This document shows positions 5,795 to 11,752 of a DNA stretch of 11,752 bases, one piece after another. Within the stretch, counting starts at the first letter, position 1. Each line of letters begins with the position of its first letter. The notes under the pieces were generated by a model, which made no database searches, had not been told where the DNA came from, and saw only the letters and a program-made list of their open reading frames with translations. A program made the position numbers and the translations under genes. Origin of the DNA: Methylomonas sp. (GTDB lineage: Bacteria > Pseudomonadota > Gammaproteobacteria > Methylococcales > Methylomonadaceae); contig JALSIU010000282.1 in the NCBI GenBank assembly GCA_026989715.1, forward strand, positions 1-11,752. The letters run 5' to 3'.

Positions 5795-7551
5795 TAAGAT
5801 TCCAAATAATAAATAATATCGTTTAATTCAGCCACCGGCGCGTCTAAACCGCTGACATCTTGCGCCTCAATGCAACTTGTTAAAGTTTCAATCAAATCAA
5901 TCATGTCCTCTTTATCTTCATTTGATACTTTATCAAACAAGGCTTCTGCTTTAGCAATAAGCTCTTGCGCCGCTTTTATTTCAGGGGCTGATTCAGTCAC
6001 TTCTGCAACAGGTTCATGCTCAATAACCGACGCATCCATTTGCCCAAATAAAGCATTAATACGCTGTTTAGCGGCATCTAAAGTACTATCTTCAAACTGC
6101 GCTAAAGCATTTTTGATGGTAATAGATTTTTCTAAGCCCGTTTCTTTTTCCTGTGCCGATACCTGCAAAATCCCATCAAGATCCAAGCCTAAGGTTAAAG
6201 TAAGAATATTGCCCGCCTCAACATCACGTAAGCCTTCCACACGGAACTCACCAATTTTTACATTTTGTAACGCATCAGGGTCTTCACCTTGATAAATAGT
6301 AATTTCTACCGCTTCTTGACCATCATGATGAGTCGCAAATGCTTCGGTTTTACGATTAGGAAGTACCGTATTTTTATGAATAATAGGCACAAACATAAAA
6401 GGGTATTCTTGACCATCCAAAAATCCTATTGCACTCGTACCGTAAGTATAGGGTGTAACATCCACTAATACCGTATCAACGTCTTGCCCGGCAATCATCG
6501 CACCTTGAATGGCCGCCCCCATCGCTACACATAAATCAGCATCCACTTCACTGTGTGGCTCCAAGCCAATTTCATTCAATAATCGTTCTCGAATACAAGG
6601 AGTACGCGTTGAGCCCCCTACCAAAATAATTTCATCTATATCAGAGCTGGTAAATTTGGCACCTTTTAACGCAATATGCACGGCATCTAAAGTTGCATTA
6701 ATATAATCCTCAATCATCTCTTCATAAACCATGCGTGATAATTCTAAGGATAAATGTATCGGTGTGCCTTCAAATTCTAAAAGATACTCTTCATCTATTT
6801 GTGCATAAGGTTGTTCAGATAGCGTAAATTTTGCATTTTCAGCCGCACGTGCAATCCGCGCCATCGCTTTGCTATCATTGCGCACATCGACATCATAGGT
6901 ATTTTGCAAATGCTCCAATAAATAATTAATAATCTGCGTATCAAAATCATCCCCGCCTAAATGGTTGTCACCATGACTGGATAAGACTTCCACGACCCCT
7001 GACTCAATATTAACAACCGAAACATCAAATGTTCCCCCGCCTAAATCATAAACCAACACCTTTTTAGCGTCCGTTGCCTGCGCATCATAGGTCAATGCTG
7101 CCGCTGTCGGCTCATTAATCATACGCACAACTTCCAAACCTGCTATTTCCCCGGCTTCGCGTGTTGCTTGACGTTGCGCATCAGAAAAATAAGCCGGTAC
7201 GGTAATCACGGCTTTGCTCACTGCTTGACCTAAATAATTTTCAGCAATCGCTTTTAGGCGTTTAAGAATAATGGCCGAAATTTCTTGTGGTGAATAAGAT
7301 AAATCTGCCAACTTGACCTGCGTATCTTCCCCCATCAAACGCTTGATAGATTTAATGGTACGTTCAGGGTAAACAATATATTGATTACGCGCCGTTTCTC
7401 CTACAATAATGCTACCGGCATCATCTAAACCTACAAAGGAAGGTAACATTTTTTTACCACCCTCACTGATAACCGTCACTTTACCGTCTGCAACGATAGC
7501 AACTTCCGAGTTAGTGGTACCTAAATCAATACCAATAATTATGTCATTCAT
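5794..7551 (-). CDS. Divergent Hsp70 chaperone (DnaK/HscC-like) of a dedicated chaperone operon
   Basis: A 585-aa Hsp70. The ATPase domain (about 1-358) has IGIDLGTTNS (6-15), VPAYFSDAQRQATREA (118-133), INEPTAAALTYD (145-156), YDLGGGTFDVSV (168-179) and ILVGGSTRTP (309-318). The linker TVLVDVTP (360-367) replaces DnaK's VLLLDVTP. A beta substrate domain follows to about 480, then a short helical lid to the end. Compared with E. coli DnaK (638 aa), about 25 residues are missing between KRLMG (70-74) and the PQEISA segment (88-93). HscC is also short there. The lid is reduced and there is no low-complexity tail. I chose ATG 7551, which has GGA 7 bases upstream and lies 4 bp after the grpE-like stop, over an overlapping TTG at 7563. 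Its neighbours make it a specialised paralogue rather than the housekeeping dnaK. Confidence 0.92.
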   Translation of the reverse strand: MNDIIIGIDLGTTNSEVAIVADGKVTVISEGGKKMLPSFVGLDDAGSIIVGETARNQYIVYPERTIKSIKRLMGEDTQVKLADLSYSPQEISAIILKRLKAIAENYLGQAVSKAVITVPAYFSDAQRQATREAGEIAGLEVVRMINEPTAAALTYDAQATDAKKVLVYDLGGGTFDVSVVNIESGVVEVLSSHGDNHLGGDDFDTQIINYLLEHLQNTYDVDVRNDSKAMARIARAAENAKFTLSEQPYAQIDEEYLLEFEGTPIHLSLELSRMVYEEMIEDYINATLDAVHIALKGAKFTSSDIDEIILVGGSTRTPCIRERLLNEIGLEPHSEVDADLCVAMGAAIQGAMIAGQDVDTVLVDVTPYTYGTSAIGFLDGQEYPFMFVPIIHKNTVLPNRKTEAFATHHDGQEAVEITIYQGEDPDALQNVKIGEFRVEGLRDVEAGNILTLTLGLDLDGILQVSAQEKETGLEKSITIKNALAQFEDSTLDAAKQRINALFGQMDASVIEHEPVAEVTESAPEIKAAQELIAKAEALFDKVSNEDKEDMIDLIETLTSCIEAQDVSGLDAPVAELNDIIYYLES

Positions 7552-7555
7552 GTTT

Positions 7556-8215
7556 TTATCCAATCGTGGTTTTATTGACTTTCACTTCTGCTAAACGCAA
7601 AACTTTATCTTGGTATAAAAAGCCTTTACGCAGTTCTTGCAATACAATGCCATTGCCTTGTTTTGGGTCATTACCGGTTTCAACAGCACTCATCAATATA
7701 GGGTCTAATTGTTTACCCACACATTCTATCGAATGTACCTGATAGCGTTGCAACAACTGCTCAAAACGACGCAATGTCATCAACTGCCCTGAGCTAAAAC
7801 TTTCAATAAAGCGTATATCTTTTTTTTGTGAATGCTTAAACAAGGCATTGACCGGCCGGTAATTTTGTAGCACCGCATAACCTGTGCTTAAACGATCATA
7901 CAGCTCGACTAATTCCAACAACATCGTGCGCTGCATATCCGCCTGTTGCTGTTTAAATCGCTCCGTATTGGCGGCTAATTCAGCGAGCAATGATTGATTA
8001 TCCGCCTGAACATTTTCCAATGTCGCAGCCAATGTTTCCAAAGTATTTTTAAACTGCCGTGACTCTGCTTTGACTTCCGTTTTTAAACCGGTTAATTCGC
8101 TTAACAAAGTATGCAAATCGGGCTGTTTTGTTGTACTAAATGTTTCAATCTCGCTGTTATCTAAATAAGCTTGAAATTGAGCCAATAATTCAATTTTCTG
8201 GGTCTCTGTACTCAT
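7556..8215 (-). CDS. GrpE-like nucleotide exchange factor
   Basis: A 219-aa protein with GrpE architecture: a long coiled coil (about 33-100), a helical bundle (about 100-160) and a C-terminal beta head (about 160-215). The head has GKQLDPILMSAVETG (167-181), then GNGIVLQELRKGFLYQDKVL (187-206) and AEVKVNK. In standard GrpE the head motif reads FDP..HEAV, so the His-Glu pair is Met-Ser here and the sequence is otherwise strongly diverged. The family releases ADP from Hsp70, and the likely partner is the Hsp70 gene starting 4 bp downstream. It starts 7 bp after the J-domain gene with only a weak ribosome site, consistent with coupling. The helical bundle is more diverged than the head. Confidence 0.82.
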   Translation of the reverse strand: MSTETQKIELLAQFQAYLDNSEIETFSTTKQPDLHTLLSELTGLKTEVKAESRQFKNTLETLAATLENVQADNQSLLAELAANTERFKQQQADMQRTMLLELVELYDRLSTGYAVLQNYRPVNALFKHSQKKDIRFIESFSSGQLMTLRRFEQLLQRYQVHSIECVGKQLDPILMSAVETGNDPKQGNGIVLQELRKGFLYQDKVLRLAEVKVNKTTIG

Positions 8216-8222
8216 CGTTTAT

Positions 8223-8549
8223 CTATGTTATCGCACGTAATAGCTGAGCCTCATCATCAGCAGCAATATTTAATATCTCTTTGAATGCATCCGCATTGAT
8301 GTCAGGACTCACATCAGTCTGCAAGGCTGCATCTAATAAGGTATTAAAATCAACTTGCGGTAACGTAAATAAATCATAACCAACTCGGCTTTGATGATCT
8401 TTTATTGCCTGAAACGCATTATGTATTTGCTGAAATTTTTCTGCATCACGATCAGGTGGATTCAGTTTAACCTGCTGTAAATAAGCCTGTTTAATCGCCG
8501 CATCACTCGCATCACGAGCAACGCCTAATATTTGATAAGGTGTTTGCAT
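8223..8549 (-). CDS. Small J-domain protein with non-canonical PPD motif
   Basis: A 108-aa protein that is nearly all J domain. Helix I is TPYQILGV (3-10), helix II runs about 16-29, helix III is AEKFQQIHNAFQAIKD (36-51), and helix IV ends in YDLF. The loop that in functional J-proteins carries His-Pro-Asp reads NPPDRD (30-35), so the histidine is proline at residue 31 (codon at 8457-8459, CCA). A short acidic tail of about 45 residues follows. There is no zinc finger or client-binding domain. J domains stimulate Hsp70 ATPase, and changing HPD usually abolishes this, so this one may use an altered contact with its own Hsp70 or act as a regulator. It lies 9 bp after the TPR gene and 7 bp before the grpE-like gene. 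Confidence 0.87.
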   Translation of the reverse strand: MQTPYQILGVARDASDAAIKQAYLQQVKLNPPDRDAEKFQQIHNAFQAIKDHQSRVGYDLFTLPQVDFNTLLDAALQTDVSPDINADAFKEILNIAADDEAQLLRAIT

Positions 8550-8558
8550 AAAGATTAC

Positions 8559-11069
8559 TTAGTTAAAAGGAAAAGGAAAGTCATGGTTTTTTTCTTCAAT
8601 ACTAAAAACCTCAATAATATCATTCACACCAACGCCTATATCAATTTTTAATTGCTCCGCAGCTTTTAGCAATAAAAGAGAGGGAAATATATCCGAGTTT
8701 CTTAGCAACGCCATAAATACCGCCTCTTGATTACCCACCTCTTGCACTAACCCGGCAATAAGTTCTTCAGGCGTATACTTAGTGGCAACCTCTTCTGCAA
8801 CATCATTGAGCTCTGCCAATATATCATTCGGCAAATCACCAAATAGCACGTCCATAGGGTCAACGCCACCCAAGTCATCTGCATCATCAAACCCAAACAT
8901 TGCATCAAAAAAGCCCATAGCACGTTGCGGATGCGCCTCATAATAACGATCTAAGAAAGATTCAATCAATACGCGACTGGCATAATCTTTACTTTCTTTG
9001 GCGTCTTTATGTGCATATTGCAAACGACTTACCTCCATCATACCGCAATCTGCCGCCACGCCATTGACATCAGCATAAACACGATAATACATCCAAATCG
9101 GTTTTTGCCATTGGGCATGTGCAAATTTTGCATAATGACGTAATAACTCAAAATGCTGTATTGCTATGAGCACTTCACAAAACTGCAACACTAATGCTTC
9201 TGCATAATTTTGTGTTAACAATGATTTTTTAAGCGGTGCTTTAATTTTGACCAATGCCTTATGCAAAAGCGTCTGCTCAACCCCCATATCGATATACTGT
9301 TGCAATTGCCGTATCAATACCTTCAATTCCGCGGCTGTTAAAATAGACTCTTTAACAGGGGCTAATTCGCGCAAAATAGTTGCCACCGGCAAACCATTCA
9401 ATAAAGCCGACATAGTCGCTGCAAACTGCGCATTCACAGGGTCGCTATAAGCGCCATGCACTGCCGTGACGATAGCCGGCAACCCCTCTTGTTTATTACC
9501 ACTCGCAAAGGTCAATAAAGCCTGCATAAGTTGAATTGTTTGCTGAGTCTGCTTCCCCAAATTTAACTTTTCAAGTTGTGCAATTTCTTTTGCGACTAAA
9601 TCATATTTTTTCTCGCGCATCAAACGCTGTGCATGAGCAACATGACTGCTAAACAGTGTTTGCTTGGCAAACGTATTGAGAGGATCTATCGCTAATAGCT
9701 TACGCGCATACTGAGCGGCTTTTTTATAGGTTTTATTCTTTAAGGCAGCTTTAATAGCTTGTGCCAATATCTCAACATCTTGTGGAAATTGTGCTAATGC
9801 CTTATTTAAGCACGCCTTATATTCCTCCTTCCTCCCTTCTTGTTGCTGATATATTTTTAAAAGGTGCAAATAGCTATCACGGTGGCCGGCATCATATTGC
9901 AAGCTTTCAGCCAGCCATTTTGCACGCACAAGCTCATCTTTTTCCCGTACTGCTAATCGACGTTGAATTAATGCAACCGCTAAATGAGCATCTTCTTTGC
10001 CGGAGTGCAACAAAATTCTAATACACAATTTCCAATGGTATTCCGCATCGTCCTGATGCCCTTTGTCTTCGCACTGCAATGCTTTAATACGATTCTCTTC
10101 AAATTCATTAAGCGTAACAAAGCCCTTATTAAACTCTTTTTGGCCGGCAGGATAGTGAATTAGCACCAAGCGACAAAATTGCTCTGCCAAGTGCGAGCCA
10201 AATAAGTCTTGGTATTGCATGGCTAACTTAAATTGTACTTTATGCGTTAATTGCTCAAATTGACGGCTAAAATGCTCAATAAAAGCCAACTGTTTATCCG
10301 CTAAACCATTTAGCTTGCCAACAAGTTGACGTTGCGAATAATTTAATCTGACTAACTGCTCGCCCAATTCTGCACCAGATGCCGATATGGCTTTGATAAG
10401 CTGAGCGCTGGGGTAATAAACCGAAGCATCTGTAATCTTAGCTAAGGCTATTTGCACCTGCTCAACCGACTCTGGCATAAGGCTGATAGCATGCAAAAGC
10501 GTACGCAAATCTTTAAAAGCGGAACGATAAGGTAACGGCTTTAAAGCGTCCTGAACAGCTTGTAAGGACTTATCTTGCATTGCCTGCAAAGCAAGTTGCA
10601 CAGTTTGCAAATCACGCATAAAAGCTGACTCTTGTGGTATATATTGCTGTAGCTCCGGGTATTTAGTCAGAATTAATAGTCCTAATACATTCGCTAATTT
10701 GGGATAGTCTTTATCCAACTGTGCTGCTGATAACTGATTTAAGCCGGTTTGTACCTTATCCAAATCGCCAACTTGTATCAGCCAGACCAAGTATTGATCA
10801 TAAGCCGCATAAGGTGCTTGCCCATGTATCTGATGGTTTTCCCATAATACCAAGGCCTCCTGATACATGCCTTTTGCTGCAAACCCAATCGCTCTTTGCA
10901 CATAGCAATGTGCTAATTTCTCATGCACTGCCGGCGTATCGTCTTCTTGTAACAACTTCTTATACAATCGTATCGCATCTTTATAACGCTTGGCATTAAA
11001 TTGCGTTAAAGCTTGCTCTGCGAGACTTTTTTCAGTTATTTTAGAAACAGAAAGGATTTTATTTTTCAT
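8559..11069 (-). CDS. Large TPR protein heading the Hsp70 operon, function unknown
   Basis: An 836-aa soluble, mostly helical protein with no signal peptide or membrane segment that I can see. TPR-like repeats are clearest at about 15-75 (AKRYKDAIRLYKKLLQ, then the GMYQEALVLWEN helix) and 395-505 (KYP-type turns replaced by QFPQDVEIL and AIDPLNTF). The middle is diverged alpha-solenoid. The C-terminus changes character: an acidic, aromatic-rich stretch FDAMFGFDDADDLGG (721-735) leads to helices and a FPFPFN end. I do not recognise a named family. TPR proteins often present clients or bind Hsp70, and being first in the operon suggests this one is the client adaptor or the client itself, which is inference. 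No clear Shine-Dalgarno precedes the ATG. Confidence 0.85.
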   Translation of the reverse strand: MKNKILSVSKITEKSLAEQALTQFNAKRYKDAIRLYKKLLQEDDTPAVHEKLAHCYVQRAIGFAAKGMYQEALVLWENHQIHGQAPYAAYDQYLVWLIQVGDLDKVQTGLNQLSAAQLDKDYPKLANVLGLLILTKYPELQQYIPQESAFMRDLQTVQLALQAMQDKSLQAVQDALKPLPYRSAFKDLRTLLHAISLMPESVEQVQIALAKITDASVYYPSAQLIKAISASGAELGEQLVRLNYSQRQLVGKLNGLADKQLAFIEHFSRQFEQLTHKVQFKLAMQYQDLFGSHLAEQFCRLVLIHYPAGQKEFNKGFVTLNEFEENRIKALQCEDKGHQDDAEYHWKLCIRILLHSGKEDAHLAVALIQRRLAVREKDELVRAKWLAESLQYDAGHRDSYLHLLKIYQQQEGRKEEYKACLNKALAQFPQDVEILAQAIKAALKNKTYKKAAQYARKLLAIDPLNTFAKQTLFSSHVAHAQRLMREKKYDLVAKEIAQLEKLNLGKQTQQTIQLMQALLTFASGNKQEGLPAIVTAVHGAYSDPVNAQFAATMSALLNGLPVATILRELAPVKESILTAAELKVLIRQLQQYIDMGVEQTLLHKALVKIKAPLKKSLLTQNYAEALVLQFCEVLIAIQHFELLRHYAKFAHAQWQKPIWMYYRVYADVNGVAADCGMMEVSRLQYAHKDAKESKDYASRVLIESFLDRYYEAHPQRAMGFFDAMFGFDDADDLGGVDPMDVLFGDLPNDILAELNDVAEEVATKYTPEELIAGLVQEVGNQEAVFMALLRNSDIFPSLLLLKAAEQLKIDIGVGVNDIIEVFSIEEKNHDFPFPFN

Positions 11070-11118
11070 TTAACAATAATATTTTTGGCAATGTACTAGA
11101 TAAAATAAATGAACATGC

Positions 11119-11124
11119 ATTATA
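11119..11124 (-). promoter_or_regulatory. Candidate -10 box of the TPR/Hsp70 unit
   Basis: Exact TATAAT on the minus strand, about 50 bp before the TPR gene start. No good -35 hexamer lies 16-18 bp upstream (ATGTTG at 17). I found neither a sigma-32-like heat-shock promoter nor a CIRCE element in 11070-11238, which argues against classic heat-shock control. Confidence 0.4.
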
Positions 11125-11225
11125 CAGACTCACGATCAACACAACATATGAATTTTGAGATAAAACTTAAAATATACACTGACAGGTTAATTACGGTATA
11201 TTAGGCAAAAATAACACAATAAAAC

Positions 11226-11230
11226 AGGAG
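11226..11230 (+). promoter_or_regulatory. Ribosome binding site of glk
   Basis: AGGAG with an 8-base spacing to the ATG at 11239, the best Shine-Dalgarno in the window. It settles the glucokinase start. Confidence 0.75.
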
Positions 11231-11238
11231 CTTATCTC

Positions 11239-11752
11239 ATGATATTAGCAGGTGATATAGGAGGTACCAAAACAATATTGGCACTGTATCAAAACCAACA
11301 AGGCAAACTAAACTGTATGAAAGAACAAAGCTTTGCGAGCACTGAATTCTCACAATTTAACGATGTCTTAACCGAGTTCCTAGATGATAATCTGCAAATA
11401 ACAAGTGCTTGCTTCGGTATTGCAGGCCCTATTATTAAACAATGCTGTCAAACCACTAACTTACCTTGGTCCATCAATGCCCAAGAGTTGATGGCGACAT
11501 TAGGGACAGACAAGGTCAAACTGCTCAATGATTTAGAAGCAATGGCATTAGGAATGCTACATAACGCAGAAGAGGATTTTCTGGAACTAAATCCAAATGC
11601 CACCACCCAAAATGGCAATATTGCTGTACTAGCCGCCGGTACAGGCCTAGGACAAGCAATTTTGTATTGGGATGGCCAACAATATCACCCAATCGCAACG
11701 GAGGGGGGGCATTGTGATTTTGCCGCACAAACGCCACAACAAGATCAATTGT
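11239..11752 (+). CDS. glk: Glucokinase, 3'-truncated by the window end
   Basis: The first 171 codons of a Glk-family glucokinase (family length about 320-340 aa), which phosphorylates glucose with ATP in the cytoplasm. Visible motifs are the N-terminal phosphate-binding AGDIGGTKT (4-12), FGIAGPI (59-65), LPWSINAQEL (75-84), the catalytic Asn-Asp at 97-98 in LLNDLEAMALG, the glycine loop AAGTGLGQA (132-140) and EGGHCDF (155-161), whose Glu and His contact glucose. EGGH followed by DFA points to Glk rather than the ROK family, which has a zinc-binding cysteine motif instead. It is transcribed away from the chaperone unit. In a methanotroph it would serve stored glycogen or sucrose use; that is inferred. 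Confidence 0.93.
   Translation, partial: MILAGDIGGTKTILALYQNQQGKLNCMKEQSFASTEFSQFNDVLTEFLDDNLQITSACFGIAGPIIKQCCQTTNLPWSINAQELMATLGTDKVKLLNDLEAMALGMLHNAEEDFLELNPNATTQNGNIAVLAAGTGLGQAILYWDGQQYHPIATEGGHCDFAAQTPQQDQL

Noticed and set aside
5794..7551. Calling the Hsp70 the housekeeping dnaK
   Set aside because: Shorter than DnaK, with a deletion in the ATPase domain, a short lid and a neighbourhood lacking full-length dnaJ. A specialised paralogue fits better, though the rest of the genome is not visible.
8747..8941. Short minus-strand open frame inside the TPR gene in another frame
   Set aside because: Fully contained in the 836-codon TPR gene, without a ribosome site or recognisable motif.
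11525..11737. 70-codon minus-strand open frame within glk
   Set aside because: It is antisense to glucokinase, whose catalytic motifs are intact over the same bases.
1..11752. Insertion sequence, prophage, CRISPR array or tRNA
   Set aside because: No transposase or integrase motifs, no regularly spaced repeats and no cloverleaf-like segment were seen; intergenic stretches are all under 200 bp.

Overview
The window reads as chromosome of a gammaproteobacterial methylotroph, most likely a methanotroph of the Methylococcales. The main clue is a formaldehyde-activating enzyme gene (fae) in one transcription unit with an ATP-grasp ligase and a CitG-like protein, both of the kind found among tetrahydromethanopterin (H4MPT) pathway genes. 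A gammaproteobacterial ubiG / MupP-type phosphatase / YciK-like block lies beside it. Base composition is moderately AT-rich and even throughout. I see no insertion sequence, integrase, tRNA, rRNA or CRISPR array, so nothing suggests a recent island.

Layout. (1) 1-2467, minus strand: ATP-grasp ligase, CitG-like protein and fae, ending in a clear intrinsic terminator at 22-46. A 111-bp gap with two inverted repeats precedes fae. (2) 2468-2648: a divergent intergenic region rich in inverted and tandem repeats. (3) 2649-5310, plus strand: ubiG, a MupP/Gph-type HAD phosphatase, an SDR protein and sufT, packed with overlaps or very short gaps. (4) 5351-5386: a hairpin between convergent units. (5) 5390-11069, minus strand: a compact five-gene unit read from the right as 836-aa TPR protein, small J-domain protein, GrpE-like factor, Hsp70, and zinc-ribbon protein. 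(6) 11070-11238: a divergent intergenic region. (7) 11239 to the window end, plus strand: the first 171 codons of glucokinase.

How the genes work together. Fae condenses formaldehyde with H4MPT. The two genes upstream of it plausibly act in making that cofactor, although their exact steps are inferred. The plus-strand block combines ubiquinone synthesis (UbiG), probable cell-wall recycling (MupP-type phosphatase), an SDR that has lost its catalytic lysine, and Fe-S cluster maturation (SufT).

The most unusual system is the five-gene chaperone unit. It encodes a complete Hsp70 cycle (J-protein, nucleotide exchange factor, Hsp70), but every component departs from the housekeeping form. The J-protein has Pro-Pro-Asp in place of the catalytic His-Pro-Asp. 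The GrpE-like protein has a long coiled coil and a changed head motif. The Hsp70 lacks about 25 residues in the early ATPase domain, has a shortened lid and lacks the usual flexible tail. The set is bracketed by a large TPR protein and a small zinc-ribbon protein. It looks like a dedicated chaperone machine for a particular client or complex rather than a copy of DnaK/DnaJ/GrpE.
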